A DNA stretch of 64,000 bases from Echiichthys vipera (GCA_963691815.1 OY829655.1:14679265-14743264), one strand, 5' to 3'; shown: positions 20,301 to 34,980, counted from the stretch's first letter. Program-made: numbers and translations. The notes: a model not told the origin generated them from the letters alone.

Positions 20301-23048
20301 CTGCCTAATGAGAGAGAAATAAAGGGGCAAATACTGGTGCTGAGTCATATTGGCTGGTCCAGGCTTCCCTGATTGATCACCCAATTAAAAGACCAATATG
20401 TGCACGTTTGTTATTGTCATCATTACCACTGTTTGCTATTTAATGCATAATAATCCCATTTTTGGCTGCTGTATTTACGTTGGTTAAACTGGTTCCATTA
20501 AGATCTCTTCGTCAAACCCCTTCTTTGTCACAAAGCCAACACAGCAAATGCAGCTAAAGCAGTCTGGGCTGTTACACCTTAGATATCTTTTACATCATAT
20601 TGAATGGATATATTACATAGTGAGATTAAAGATGATGGATGTCTTATTCAGTACATGTAGGCTTCAGCTCAATCTTATTTACATAAAGGGGCTGGTTATT
20701 GATTTCCCTCTGTCATGTCCACTTGCTCACAGTGTGTGCAGATACATTTAAATGCCTGGTGCATTCAGGATGAGGCTTGGGTGCATTGAGTCATGAACAG
20801 TCGGGCAAACAGCTCGGAGCTTCTTCTCGCCAAGGGAGTGCTAAAACTCGCGGTAAAGACCATGCTGGTTTGTCTTATCGGTATCTATCATTCCACCTAT
20901 GTCTGCTTTTTGCCTTCTGTAACTGTTACGTATATAGGTGCAGATTCAGCTGCATACTGACGTGATTGTTGGGCTATTGCTTCTACAGCTTGACCGTAAA
21001 GAAGGAGAGAAGAAGGCCTTGAGCATTTATGGATCATCTGCTTTGTCTTCGGATATTTCTTTGTGATATAGCCATACTTACAACCATTAATTCCGAAACG
21101 TTATGTAGATTAGTATTTCCAACCTCTAAAGTGCATTATCATCGGCATCTTGTGCCAGTGACTAATTTTTAGTGATGAATACCTGATATATTATGTGAAA
21201 CTCACTGTTACTGACAAGGGAGGCACGCTGAGTGTGTTTTGGTAAGGGCTTGGAGGGGAAGTGGACCTCTGAGAGGGGACGTGCTGGCCAGTCTTTGTAA
21301 TTACGTGCCTGCTCTCTATGTGAAAAGGCCAGAAACTCATTCTGAAACTTCTTGTGACAGCGCATTGTCGAAATGACAAGCCAATTTTTCAAAACTACTT
21401 TGATAGTAAGTGCATTTTCATCGAGTGCTCGTCAGGTGCAGAGACATTGGCTGAAAGTGCAGTGAAGGCGATGCATGGATGGTCTATACCTGAGCTAATG
21501 AATCACTGCCTGTGCCGCGCGCGGTCGATTGGAATGAAAGACTGTCAGTCAGATATCGGAGTGAGGAATCAGTAGCAGAGTGCTGAGTGGTTTTCTTAAT
21601 TTTTTTATGGTCTTTCTTTGTTCCTACTGTTTGGGTAGCAATATCAAATGAACCTGACCTGTATAGTGGTGTGGATGGATGCAGATGTATCGTGTAAGCT
21701 ATTTGGGAATAAATTAAGCATGAGGTGAGTGTCTTGCACAGCCTGGGGTGTTAGTTTACATAAGAGTGCTTTCTGCCTGATAATAAAGTCCATTTGTCCT
21801 GGAAGCATGGATTTACACAACACGTTTCAAATGAAATTTAGCCAAAAGATAAAGGTGTATTGAGAGACAAGTTTTAGAGCTAATAGTCAGGGTTTATGTA
21901 ACTATTCTGCAGTCTCAATAGTGAAAGCCTCCGTTGGGTTTTAACTGGTAAGCGTGAGCTGAACCTGAAAGTGGAATAGGGTCAGAGGAACTTAGTAAGG
22001 GAATATGACATTCAAAACATTCAGTGCGTTTAAAACAGAATCTTAAAACTAAATGTTTATTTTAATGGGAACTAGTGAAGGGAGGCTTTTAATGAGGGAT
22101 TAATGGACTCTCTTTTTGGTACCAGTCAGGAGCCAGGTGGCAGCATTTTAGACCACCTGCAGGAGAGACTGGCCGACTTCCACAGAGTTACAAACAACCA
22201 AAAATGACAAGAGATTAAGGCAGACATTTTAACATTGTCTAGATACTCACCTCAGAGAAAACTGACTGAAAAGGTGCTTATTATTATTGTAGCTTTGACT
22301 TTCATTCAATTACTAGTGCAGTACCCGTTCGGAGTAGGGGTGATTACCAGGTGTGAAGTCGGAACGGTTCTGGAGATATGTAAAGGGCAGTCATACACAC
22401 ATTCATACATACACACATATGTACTGTATATACATAGTAGACAGAGATTTCTTGCTTTATACTAAGATTATTCTGCTACAGCGCCACCTATTGGCCAAAT
22501 AGCCACTCAGACAAAACTACACATGTCAACCAAACGTCATCAGATAGTGTGGATAATTAGGTTAAACTGAAGATTTGTAGACTGACCACGCGTTGCTTGC
22601 CCTACTGGACTCAACAGCTGTCATACAGTAATGCTGTATCTTGCCATGTCGCTGTATTCCCATATCAGCAATTACATTTACAGTACGTGTAAAATGCTGG
22701 TAGGATTGAATGAACTAAAACTATAAAATATGACTACTACATTTCTCGGATAGATATCTAGAGGATATTCACCAAATTGATTATTTTTATTGCCTTCGGT
22801 ACCGTCGGCCGTCGAAGAAAGCAGTCCAGGCAGAGATGCCGGCAAGCACAGGTCACATTGCAGTAGGCCACTTTACACTTATGCGGTGCCTTGTACTGTA
22901 GGTCAGCTTTACATAAGCCCTGTGTGTCACGAAGACAATTTAAGCCTGATTCTTACAACGATACTTAGTCAGCCTGACTGGCACACACACAAAAATGCAC
23001 AAACAGGCAGTCCTTGCTTGTCACATTCCATAATTGACGTAATGCTTT

Positions 23049-23099
23049 GTGTGCATGTGTGTGCGTGTGCGTGTGTTTGTGTGTGTATTTGTGTGCGTA

Positions 23100-23142
<43 letters not shown>
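23049..23142. repeat. compound GT-rich then (GA)n repeat
   Basis: Imperfect GT repeat (23049-23106) running into a GA tract (23105-23142). Confidence 0.95.
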
Positions 23143-23143
<1 letters not shown>

Positions 23144-24258
23144 TATGGGAGAGGCTCTTTGTATGAAAGAAGAGAGACACTTGGTGGGAGCTTTGGCAGC
23201 AACACCAACACACACTCAACCCAGCATGTCTGCCAGTTAGCTGCCCCCACCCCACCCCTCTCTCTGCCTAAGTGAAGTACTGGTTGTTGTGTTGTTGGAA
23301 GATTAGCCTGTTGGTCAGCCTGTAAATGAAGTTGTGTGAAGATGCTCCTATATTATATACCAACACTTAGGTATCAACTAGCTGATCGTGTTCTTTTAGT
23401 AATCAATAAATCATTTGGTTTTCAAAATGTCTAAAAAGAGTGTTTTCCTAAAGCCCAAGGTGACATCTTCAAATTGTATGTTTTTTATTTTTATTTTTAT
23501 AAACAACAGTGATAAGAAGATATTTAGTTTACCATCCCAAGGAGGACTAAGGAAAGCAGCAAATCTCTATTCGACAAACTATAATTAGGTTATGTCAATT
23601 TTTTAATTGAAAAATAACTTACATTAAATTATTTTTTGTTTATCCACAGATATTTTATCTGATTGGCTAATTGTCCCAGCTCCAGTGTAAACTAGGCTTT
23701 AGTATATGTCTATATTTGTTGAGCATTCAGATATGTGTATGCATTTGTCCAATCACCTGTGCTTCCAACAGTGAAGCAGAATATTGTACTGTACTGTATT
23801 TATATTATATACTGTATATCAGTTTTGCTGTAGCAACATACTACCTACAATTCTTAATCATTTAGATGTAGAGTTGCACATTTTCTAGGCCAGACGAACA
23901 ACACAATCCTTCAACACCTTAAAGTTGTTATTTCATATAATTTATATTTGTGTAATTTCAGAAAAGCCATGCTCTTTAGTCTAAACTAAACTAAACTAAA
24001 GTGTGGCAACCCTTGAGGGAAAATACCCATCTCTGTACATCTGTGTTTTTGATTGAAATTTGATAAGAGAGGTGGAAAGTGGGAGCAGATGTTTCGTACA
24101 GAAATAACACACTAATGGTAATTACTAATGTCTCACTAAACGCTAATACGCTCTGTTGACAGCTCTGAATGTCACTTTTATTTCACACAACCATGATGTT
24201 TTCCTCAGATGACAACTATTAATAACAGTTTATTGATCGCTAGTGACTGTAAACTTAC

Positions 24259-24333
24259 CTTGACTCCAGTACTGAGATCCAGGATTGCCTCGCTTCTCTT
24301 TGCACTTGAATTTGACCTCTCCTCTTTTCAAGG
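24259..24333 (-). other. candidate exon, minus strand (unconfirmed)
   Basis: On the minus strand a 75-bp segment lies between TTATTCTCCCTAG and a consensus donor GTCAAG/GTAAGT. It is open in two frames. One reads LKRGEVKFKCKEKRGNPGSQ and then YWSQ, with phase 1 at both ends, so it could be included or skipped without changing frame. I do not recognise the product. It could be a real exon of a minus-strand gene or chance. Confidence 0.25.
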
Positions 24334-27300
24334 CTAGGGAGAATAAATAATAAACAAGTCGGAATACAGTGACCATAAACAACTAGCATGTCGTTGATAA
24401 GTGCTTAACGTTGTGCGTCAGCGGGCTTCTTATATTCAGTTTTACAGCAGAGGGCAGAGGGCCAAGGATACCTGTGCATGACAACAGTTGAAGGCTCTAC
24501 AGCAGACAGCTGTTTGCAAACTTAGTTATGCACAAGTTGGATGGTTCATAAAGGATTTAATATAAACAAAGGTAAGAGTATCCATGGAATATGTGTCACC
24601 TAGTAGTGGTAAGGTCAGAAAAACATGCATGCCTTTTTTGAGAAAGTGCACTAATCCAGTATCTCCACTGAATAGACTACCTGTCAAATTTCATGTTTCA
24701 CCTATCAGTCAGATTTGAGTGCTTTTACCATCATCTCATGTCCGTAAAATACAAAGCTAACAGATTGTTCCATTCAGAAAAATAAAGAGTGTAAGTGGTT
24801 ATTCTACATCAGCAGTAAAATGCTGATTGACTGAAGAACGCTAAACTCAGTTGCTGTGTTCGTGATGTCAGGGAGTGGGCCATCACAGTAATTAACATTC
24901 TTGGCTGTGGTTCAGGAGTTGTATGGCTGACCTCACCTGACCTGCAGCTAAAGGATATCCATGCTGTCCCACTGAAAGAGTTCTACCTGCTACACAGCAT
25001 AGCGATATATATCCAGTTTGTAAATGTCCAGTGTCTTGTTGAGCTTCTGTTCTTCTTTGATTTTTTATTTCTCCTGAGGGACAGTTGGGTTACAGCTAAC
25101 TGACCTTTACTTTGTTGTAAAATGATATTAGTCATGTCAAACCCTTAAAATCCCCCCCAATACCTGAATTCCTGACAGCTTTGCGTTCAGGATAGGCCAC
25201 TGCTGTTTGTAGAAAATGAACCTCCATGAGTGAATCTCTTCAAAGGTGCTGCTTGACACGGATTCAAATGCAATTACAGAGAAACTACTATACACTCTCA
25301 AGAAAAGGGACGTTTTTCAATAGTTAATCTCTTGAAGTCATTGAGAACCTTAAAGGTATAATATGTAGAACAGTATCATCCTTAAAAAAACTTTGTATAA
25401 ACTAATATAAAAGTAATCCCTCTCAATTATCACTTATCTGTGGTGGTGTCTGTATCTGCAGAGATCCAGCCCCAAATTTTGAAACGGGCTAGTTTGAGAA
25501 GCATAAGCATTCCTGCTTGTTATCGCATAAAGAAAAGCAGTAAATTCATAAAGATGCAAGTAGAATTTTGAATGTCGATTTTATTTTTGGCAACAATCTG
25601 ATATAAGTCTAAAGGATGTAACTTTTTCAATAGAGCCACATTCTCTGCACCCAACAACAGTACACGGCAGAGAAGATATAGCGCTCATAGAAAAACGTGT
25701 GGGCTGAAGCAAGAAAAACATAAGGGTGAGTCACAGCTCACCAAACTATTTAGTGGGGCTTTTTCTCCTCCTCCAGGAGAGTTTATGTACATGGGTCTTA
25801 GGCTTGTCTTCATTTAAATAAATTCTGAGCCGACTAACACTCATACGATTTAGACAACTAATCGATTCACTGATTTAAACGACAGAAATGTAAAACCCAA
25901 TTTCTCTGCAAAGAATCATGATAAAGTACCACTTTAAATCTTTGTAAATCTGTGTTTCCCAAAGATATGCTTATGAGGTTCTTGGAAATAAGTCATTCAG
26001 CATGAAAAAAGCATAAGAAATTCCTAATCGACTCAAGAAATCACTAGTCAAAATGACTGATAAGTTGACTATTTGAGGGGGCAGTCCTAATGTCTCTTGT
26101 ATCTGTGTGATTGTTCAGTGTCATCTTGTGCAAAAACACTCAGTCTGTGTGTGGGAGTGTGGTTCTTTTTTGTGGGTTTCATTTACAGTGGAATAAATGC
26201 TTGTGTTAAAAAAAAACACCCTTTCACTTTGATGTGTGGTGTTTAGTGCATCCCAGGCTTTATTTTGTGACACAATGCTGTAATTTAGTTTCTTTCAGCT
26301 TCATCCAATTCAGTTAGGCTACACTGAGTGTTTTCCTTTGCAGAATGCTTTATAACAAGCTCCATAGAAGGGTGCGTGGGCATAGAAATACTGCGAATGA
26401 CCTGGTAGTCAGAAAAACACTGTTCTGGGAGAAAAATCTCAAAAAATGCTCTGGAAATATTATAACTAACATTGTATGATTGGTAATACTGTAAGAACAA
26501 TTAGCAAGTATGTTAATTCCAAAAAAGGGAAAAACTTATAATTTACTTATACCAGGGGATGTAAGTTTAGGTAATTTTGCTTTTGATACTCCATTTACAT
26601 TCAAGTCAATCAGTCAATCTTTTTATTGCTCTCCTATCAATGAAAAGGTGTCTCATGGAAGAAAGAAGTGATTGTAATTGTTCACAGGTTCGGCCCTTGT
26701 TGTCTGTTTCATTTGAAGCATTTGCAAATTGCATTTTGAAAGGGTGTTACGTCAAACTTAACATCCAAATAGCTAGAGAAGCTGTTAACTGTGTATCCAA
26801 ACAAACCGACAGACTGACATGCATAACCAGTCAAAAATACTATCGGTGGTTACCAGATAACATACCTCACTTGTACATGAGCCACAGACTGTATAAAAAA
26901 ATGGACGTAGCAACTCTGTCGGGGTCCTGTTTCCCAACTTTATCCAGTCGTCCTGGCCTACGGGAGTCGCCATCTTGTCAGACTTAAACTCCGCCTCATT
27001 TCCTCTTACCAAAAAAGGGCATTGATATGGGGCGGGAGATAAGCCCATCCGGCTGACGGCTAGCTGTCACTCAAGAGACAGCGCCCCTAGTTATTTATAA
27101 ACTTTAACCTCCAATAAAATTAAAACTAGCCTGGTACAAAAAAAATCCCAACCCCTCAGTGTTTTCATGGAGATATGACCTAAACATACAGACTAGAATG
27201 GATGTTTGTATCATCCTTTAAATACGTTTAATTATGCTATGAAAAATGGCCTATTTAACATGGGGGTCAATGAGAAACTGCTCTATTATGAAACATTCCC

Positions 27301-30300
27301 CTAGTGGCCACTCGGTGAACTGCAATTTTTGGGACCTCCGTTTTTTCAGATCCCTTCCCAACCAGAGATAACATGCTAGCATTCAGTATATGCCGATACT
27401 GAACACCAACTTAAGCTTACATAAATCGCTTTATGTCAAAGCCTGTCAGGATAATTGCATCTCACATCACTTTATTTAAATGCATCAATATCACTGCTCT
27501 GCCTTCCACTCCGCTCCTCTTAATGGCTTGTCTTGATGGAGCACAGAGGTTGATGGTGACTCCTCCTACGGTATGCAACACAGGAGCTGCTAAATGACAG
27601 CACTGCAGAGGAATACAATCTTCGTTTTTCTTTTTCAACCAAATGACAAAACAGGCAGCGAGCACTCAAGTGAATAGCACATTATGACCTTCTTTACACC
27701 TGCATTAATGCATCTTGGATAATGGCATTGCATTTAGAAAAATGCTAAACCCATCAATTTACGGTATAAATGTACCACATGTTAAAAGTCCATTTATTCA
27801 CACCAGGGATAGTCAGAGAGCTAACAACAGGAGATTAAGGAAATGTCCCAGATTAACAAGAAATGCCAGACTTCTTGTAGCTGTGTAATAAGCAAGGTTA
27901 GGATTATAGTCTTGATTATAAAGGTAAAAGTTATCTGAGAAAGTGGTGTGTAGTAGTCTGCATTTTGACAAAGGAAAGACATCAAAATGTATGTTTTATT
28001 CTCAATTTAATATCAAGCCAAATCAATTTATAACATTTTTAAACACAGAAAGGCTACAAAATGTTTATAATGGACAAATGCTGAATCACCATTTGGCCAC
28101 AGCTGACGTCTGATTTCTGTTGTGTCATCGCCTGGCATGCTGGCATTCCAGACGCATTATTAAGTGTGGGATCTGAACTTGTTGGAGCTCTGTGGGAAGC
28201 CTAAAAATGTACAAGTTAGACACGTGAAAGGAGCATCAATTATTCCCTCATTGTTTTGATTGTGTTGCGTTTCATCATTTCAGCAGTCGTCTTTGGGGAA
28301 GCAAGTCATCGCTCTTTCAATTATGTCAGAAACACACATGCAAGACCCACACACAGAGCAAAAGCAGACACACATTAGCACATTCACACATACTCATATG
28401 CACAAATAAACAGGCATCCTTTGGAAGTGGACTAGACTAGATGATGTAACTTTCTTTAATCTGATTGTTTCTGAACCCTTTTGAACACTGTATGTCACCG
28501 AATGTGTTACGCTTGTTAGACATTTCTTTTCTTGGCAGACCAATCCTATCAAATTACTTCAGTATGACTCTCGACAGTTCATACAGGATCCACACAACGC
28601 CAAATACCAAAGAGCTTAACTCTGAGACATCCACTGTGGCACTTTCAAACCATGCGCTTCCTTCTCTAAAGCCACCTGTGGGTTGACTCTCAGGGGGAGG
28701 GGGAGCAGCTCCCTTCTTTTAGGCTTTAATCCATGACCATCTGCTCTGGCCAAACCCTTTTTGGATCACACCCTACCTCACACAACATGCTGCACCTCAC
28801 TGTACTTATGCTGAACTACCTGTTTAGTCAAACCATGGGTAGAAGAGCATTACACAAACAACCCGCAGATGACATATCGATGTGTGTTGATGAGGATTAC
28901 TTGGCAGAGGAACCAGTTATTGGTCCACAACCCAAAACACAAAAGTCGGGTTAGAAAATGTAATAAGCAACTGGCTTACATGAATCAACACCTCAGAGGG
29001 ATCACATTAGGAATTGAAAAATTGGAACCGCTCTTAATGAAAAGCCTATTTTGTGAAACTACTATTACGATAAGCAGCAGCATTTATATGTCCTAAAATG
29101 TTCATTGGAGCTTCTGACATTGTCCCATTGTGCCCATTGCTTCCTCTACCATCCTCCACGATAAAATAGATTCAATTAAAAGCAGCTGGAGCTCATTCCT
29201 TACAGGCATATTACTGACTTGTGTTCATTGTTTATTATTGTGATACTGACATTCAAAACTATCCTAGAACTCTATTTCATATCCAGATATGTATTATCAC
29301 AAATTCAAATGAAACTAAGTAAAGGGTAAGCTTGCTTTGAATTAATGCGTGAGAGCTACTAAACGTGTCTAAATTTAATATTGCCCACATTTAATAAAAT
29401 CATTTAAAAAATAATAAAAACATTTAAAAGGGTGCAAGTCTTACTAATAATTGGATATCACTTCATCTCCTTTTGCCTATGATCTTAATGTATGCCAATA
29501 ACAGTTAGGCCTAAGCAGGTAGGTTTAGGAAGAGTTAAGACCTACCAAGTGGAGGAAATTACCGGATTAACCTAGGTGAGCAGAGGATGGGATTACTGTA
29601 CTGGCAGATCACACGGTCACATACACACTATCGCACACAATCTCCTTTTTGTAGGGAAGATATATCTTATTAGGTGATTGGAAATAGGTTGAGAAGAGAG
29701 AAGAAAAGTGGAGGTAGTTGCGTCACATGTTGAAATTAAATTTCTTGTTTGGTCAAACTGTTTGACTAATACACCTTGGAACTGCACGCACATGGAAAGT
29801 CACAAATAATAACAATTCGTTGTCTAATATGTTAACACTGTTCAACGGGGGAACGACTTCGATATAACACCGAGAAAGAAACATGAAACCTGTCGCTGGG
29901 TTCAGGACGCCGAAACTATAGTTGCAGATCACAAGCTCATGGAGCTTTGCAAGCAGGCAGCCCGTCTGTGGAGTGCAGGTGCCCGTGGGCTTCGGGAGTC
30001 GGCTTTCCACAAGACTCTATGAGACAGCTATCTGCCCAAAAGGCACCACTGCCCCACTGCCTTTTTTCTGTAGTCCGCCCAAACATGAAGGCATAAGGGT
30101 CATTCTCTCCGATGTTTAGTCGTCTTGATGCACGCTGGTCTTTTACCAGTCAACCTCCGGTTGATGCTAGTTGAATATAGTCACAGAAAGAGTCTCACCT
30201 GAGCACAAGCAGTGGTGGTGGGCGAAGCCAGGCAAGATCCAGAATTTCTCAATAAGGGTGAAAGAATAATAATACTCTGAGAAAACTATGTCAAACAATA

Positions 30301-30399
30301 TTAATTATAGCAGAGTAGTTATACACCCTTAAAAATGTGTTTGGAGTGGGACTGTGACCAAACGGCCTTCCGTCCTATAAATTGGTTTAGTGACATGAT
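24334..30399. other. intergenic or intronic DNA, no gene recognised
   Basis: No recognisable exon. A dispersed repeat lies at 25345-25480. The stretch 26880-27350 (from GTATAAAAAAATGGACGTAG to GGACCTCCGTTTTTTC) looks like a worn fish repeat, but I see no termini. The rest is AT-rich without visible features. Confidence 0.5.
25345..25480 (+). repeat. dispersed repeat, second copy of the 15.2-kb type
   Basis: AACTAATATAAAAGTAATCC and CTCTCAATTATCACTTATCT match, in opposite orientation, the block at about 15195-15290. It starts near TTAAAGGTATAATATGTAGA. Confidence 0.6.
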
Positions 30400-30480
30400 T
30401 CAAACCAATTCAATTCAATTCAAAAAACTTTATTTGTCCCCGGGGGGCAATTCAGGGCACACAGAGCAGCAAATAACTAA
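30400..30480 (-). mobile_element. LINE 3' tail
   Basis: Read on the minus strand it gives GCCCCCCGGGGACAAATAAAG and then GTTTTTTG plus repeated GAATT units, the AATAAA-plus-short-repeat 3' end typical of fish CR1/L2/Rex-type LINEs. The upstream body beyond about 30480 is not recognised. Confidence 0.6.
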
Positions 30481-32499
30481 CAACAAGAATAAAGTGTAAG
30501 AGAAGAATAAGTGTCAGGATGTTAGTGTGTTAGTACAGGTTAGATACGGAGAACATCGTCGGCGAGAGATGTAGAAAGACATGCGTGTATCAGATGTAAG
30601 CAGACAAACCAAACACATGTAGTGCAGACTAATCCTGACAGTGCAAAGCATTTACCTTATTTAATCTCATATTCAGACTTGAAGACTGAAAAAAGCAATT
30701 TTAGATAACGCCATCCGTTTCCCTTGGCTCCTGCATTTTCTGGAAATTACTGTTATAATCTGGAACAGAATAAGGCATATTAATGTGGCATAATACAGAA
30801 AATAATTCTCAATTCTACTAAAATCTTAACTAATTGGTGAACCCATTGGCAGAAGCTTCAGGACTCTATTTCAGTTTTCCCTAACTTATTTTTACCCCAT
30901 CTTAAAAAGGGGCTCAACTGGATGGAGAGTTATTATCCATCATTTTATTTTGACTACTGATTTAATATTGGGGAGAAAAAAAAAGGTTATTCTGAAATAT
31001 CGTATGAAAATTTTGGGCAGCATGTGAATGGCCTGCATGGGCCCGCGGACACGTGAAAGCCGAAGGTATCAATTAAGCTTACTCTGTTAAGCACCAACTT
31101 ACTCTGAATGTTCCTGATAGTAGTCAGACCAACACCATTAGGATAACAACTGCTACTGATAAAATCTTATATTGAGCCTTCTCCCAGTGGAAGCACTTAA
31201 GGCAAACCACCAACCGTCCTCAAACATGCACACAAACACATTCAAGCTTGCTCTTTTACAGTCTCCAATCCATGTTCCTCTTGTCAGTAGGCATCCCTAC
31301 TATTTGATTTGTGGCACATGGGTTTATGTGCCTTTTTCAGAAGATCCGAGAAATGAGGGGAGGGATGAAGGAATCCCAGGCAAGGAAGCGTTTGCACCCT
31401 GCCTTCACTTTTCCTATATATAAAGTCACCAGGGACAGCCTCAGAAATACAAGACTAGATCAGCATGGACATTCTCCCTCTCAGTGTTTCTCTCAAATAT
31501 ACAGTATACCTCATTTAAACCAAGTGTGTGTTTGCTCAGCCGTTGTTCCCTTTTTGCTGCCATGGCAACCTGCCGTTAGTAATCCAATTGTGATGTGGAT
31601 ATAACATCAATAATTATTGCTCACTATTGGATAGCTTGCATTTATGTTACATGTACACAGAGAGAATGAAAGGAGAAAACTCACAATGTCTGTCATCTGA
31701 TAAACTTTTATTGAGTAATTTTATTAACATAGAGACATGGCTCTACTGTAAAAGCAAGAAAGATACAGTAATAATCTGAGCTCTGCAAGGCATTTCCACA
31801 CTGGCTCTTTAAATGGGGTAGTGGCAGGCCCCCAGAAAGAGCGCTGGTCTTTAAAGCCAATTTGACATAGTGGCCAAACAGTGGTATCGAAAGTACTGGG
31901 TCCGTCACGTAATACCATGTGGTCCATTAAGTCTTTCACATCGACTTAAGTGTTACAATATTTGAATATTATAATTTGGTCCAATACCATTTGCAAAGTC
32001 TCTAAGAGCCACGCAATTAAATATCTTTATCCCCATTCAAGTTGTTGGAGAACTAACTGGACATAGTGCCTTGTGCACCTGCTCTATGGGCGCAATAATG
32101 TGCTGATATTTTGGGTAATTTCAAATGCGGCAATTTAACTTTAAATCATGTGCCACTAAGCAACTTTCATAGTAATGAGCGGGGCTCCGCCTCAGAACAG
32201 TGTATACGGTTCTCCTTAAACATCCATGGGTAGAGGTCGAAGGATTACTCTTTTTGTCCACTTTACCTATGATTTGGAAAGTGGTCATAAAATGATGAGC
32301 ATAAATTATCTCTTTCAGAGCAAATGCCACCATTTCAGACCATTCTCATTCATTCTGCTACCATTTGGCCAGCCCTTCAGTGTCCAGCAATAACTGATAT
32401 GCAGTCATAAACAAACATTCAGTAGTTTGTGATTGAATTTACTGTTTATTAAACTGGTTGTCACTGGTCTGGTGGAGAGTACCTCCGGGAGCGTTCCCC
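30481..32499. other. intergenic or intronic DNA, no feature seen
   Basis: AT-rich sequence; no exon, RNA gene or named repeat could be supported. Confidence 0.45.
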
Positions 32500-32509
32500 T
32501 CATTATTCT

Positions 32510-32672
32510 TTGTCCATTTTATGCCTTTATTTGATAGTGATAGTGGAGAGAGACATGGAAAGTGTTGAAAAGGGATTAGGGGTATGAAATACAGCAGAAA
32601 GTCTGGCTAGCCAGGAATTGGGGCACCTGTGTCCATGTGGTATGCGCCATAACCACTCGGCCATCGGGCCGC
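32510..32672 (-). mobile_element. tRNA-derived SINE (Leu/Ser-like head)
   Basis: On the minus strand the head reads GCGGCCCGATGGCCGAGTGG at 32672-32653, with a perfect RNA polymerase III A box (TGGCCGAGTGG). A degenerate B box (GCCCCAATTCC) follows about 30 bases later, and the tail is ATCAAATAAAGGCATAAAAT. The order matches a SINE with a class II tRNA-type head. It is old and unlikely to be active. Confidence 0.7.
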
Positions 32673-34980
32673 TGGCTCGTTTCTCCTTTAAGTTTATCCG
32701 TCTCACCGGTCTCTCTTCCTTGTTTTCTTTGCGATGATAAATGCAGTGAGAGTGAAAGAAATTAAAACCAAGGTCAAGTTATTGTATTCACCTGATGTGG
32801 GTTGTGCTTGTGCTAATTAGTTCATATTTCATCATTCATTCATCATCATTGCATTAGTTGTTTAAGTTACGCTTCAGTGTCTTTGATCACTTTGATCACT
32901 ATTGATTGTTTAAAGATACATAGAATTTGACGGGTTGCAGACTGTGCTTGGCCCCAAATTCTTTACATGTTATTTAAACACATTAGCTTCATCAATGCCC
33001 CCTCTTAAGATGTTTGATATGCATTTAAAGTTCCTTATTACAATGCAGTCAATCAAATCTTACATAAAGCAGTAGCATCGGTCGTTCTATCATAGACAGA
33101 GGAGACAGCCACACTGAGCCAGACAGCAGTCTGCTACACAACACAGGAGCTACAGACTTCGAAAGACAACAATAACAACCCACATTAGCTTTCATGCTAA
33201 AGTCTCATCATCTAACTTACAAAAATGGACCTGCAACACTCCCTGCACCTTAGCTTCTTGAACGAGCCGCCACACAAACAACACAACAAACCAGCTTGTG
33301 AATGCGCCTGCAAATGTAAAAAATAAAAATATTTAGATGTAGATGTTATCAGTCATTAGTAATTATTTGACTTTCCCCCACGATTTTAGTCCAGTGGTTT
33401 CAGAGGAGATGGATTGTTGTATCCCAGGAGTCCCCACTCTCCAAATCCACTCCACTACCAGCCATTTTTGAAAAAAAGAAAAAGCGTTTTCTTCCCTGTG
33501 ATATGAACCTTCATTTAGGCTGAATCAGCTGATGCCGTTATCAGTTGCCATGGAGACTGACTGAGTTAGAGTGTTGCCGTGGAAACTGAGCTGCTCATCA
33601 CCACCCACAGCAACCCTCCCCACTTCCTTGAGCCTTCAGTTCACAAAAATGAATATGAACACGCTGCCATACATTTAACCCCAGTGGTTATGTTTTTATG
33701 ATCGATATTGAGTTTGTCTTATTTAAACCTTACAGACAGACAGAGGCAGTCTAGGTTTTTATGTGCAACAAGCTGCTTTGGCAATATTGTTCATGTAACA
33801 GTGAGACCTAAATTGAATTGAGACAGGAAGGATGATTCATTGGTCAACATAACCGGATGTATTGTCCCTTTCATCCCAAATGTCACAAAACACAATAGCA
33901 GCAGCATGAATGTTGTGTATTTAATGATAGCATGGTCAAATTTACAGTGTTTCCAACATAAACACATAGATGGAGAGTCATGACAGTGTGAGTGTGCGAT
34001 AATAACAGGATCCTGAAACCGAAGCAGCTAAATTGAATCCAGCCACCATTCATTTTATTATTTACACCTGTGCCTTTCACACTGTGGCATGGCAGACATT
34101 TTGCCTCAGCCAAAGCATATGAGGAAGGAGGCAAGGCGTGTTTGCTTTCACTCACAAACTAATCCTGCTTTGTTCGCCTTGTACAGTCTAAGTTCAATCT
34201 GACTTAACTTTGACATGCAGGATTTTCATTGGATTGACCTCTCACTCAGGAAATATTAATTGTATGTATCCTTTGTATAACGACATCGCAAAATAATGAA
34301 AATAGCCGAGAAGAAGGGATGATTCTCTGCTGCTGTATAGTGAGTACATGTCCAATGATAGGGTTAAATGACAATAACATGTTTTATAATAGAATAAAAG
34401 CTGTGTCATTTACAACTTGTGGGATGCTGCAGTTATCCTGCTAGACAAGCCTGCTCCCATTTTCCAGCTTTACATGTTTATTCTCTCAAATTTGCCTGCA
34501 CCAGTTACAGGGCTTGCTCTCCACATTATTTTAGCATTGTTCACCTCAGATTGAGTCTACACCAAACCTACCATAATTATTTTTTCATTCATTCATGAAC
34601 TATTCATGCCTAATTGAAACAGCATTTAGTCAATAATAATATAATACTGTAACTACATTCATAAATGTACTACATATGATGAAATCAAATTCATTTTTCA
34701 GGAACAGCCTGTATGGTTGGACTACACCCACACACGCACATGGTAGACGCCAATGCCGTTGTGTCTACACGTCACATCTCTTTTGCTCCCGGACTCTAAA
34801 ATTACACCCTTGGGCAGGATTATACCAGCGTTAAGTACATTTGTGTGGTCATCCTGAGGTTAACATTTAGGATGGAGGAAAACCTGCCTACTGCCTGTTT
34901 ATTAATTCAACAGTGGTCGGGTTTCTTTCGGTTGCTCACTGTTTCACTGGTCCCTTGGTAGTTGTCTCTGTGATAGTGAT
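32673..34980. other. intergenic or intronic DNA, no gene recognised
   Basis: No exon or named repeat. The stretch 34160-34640 is free of simple repeats and visible transposon ends, so it is a reasonable place to test for a conserved non-coding element. Confidence 0.4.

Larger units (their letters stand above)
16717..24258. other. intergenic or intronic DNA, no gene recognised
   Basis: No coding exon with family similarity on either strand. Notable parts: GGCTACGTTCACACTGCAG at 17107, resembling the terminus of a fish DNA-transposon family; CA and GT/GA tracts; a (TATG)n run near 19475; and a CpG-richer patch at 19540-19690 ending CAGCCAG/GTAAAA that could be a first exon but has no coding support. 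Confidence 0.5.

Noticed and set aside
22790..23275. 161-codon plus-strand open frame
   Set aside because: Crosses GT and GA tracts, has no family similarity or splice context, and the antisense frames are equally long.
29753..30119. Opposing open frames around 29.9 kb as a gene
   Set aside because: Neither frame has family similarity or usable splice borders; the minus-strand CTCAG/GTGAGA donor at about 30196 lacks a convincing acceptor.
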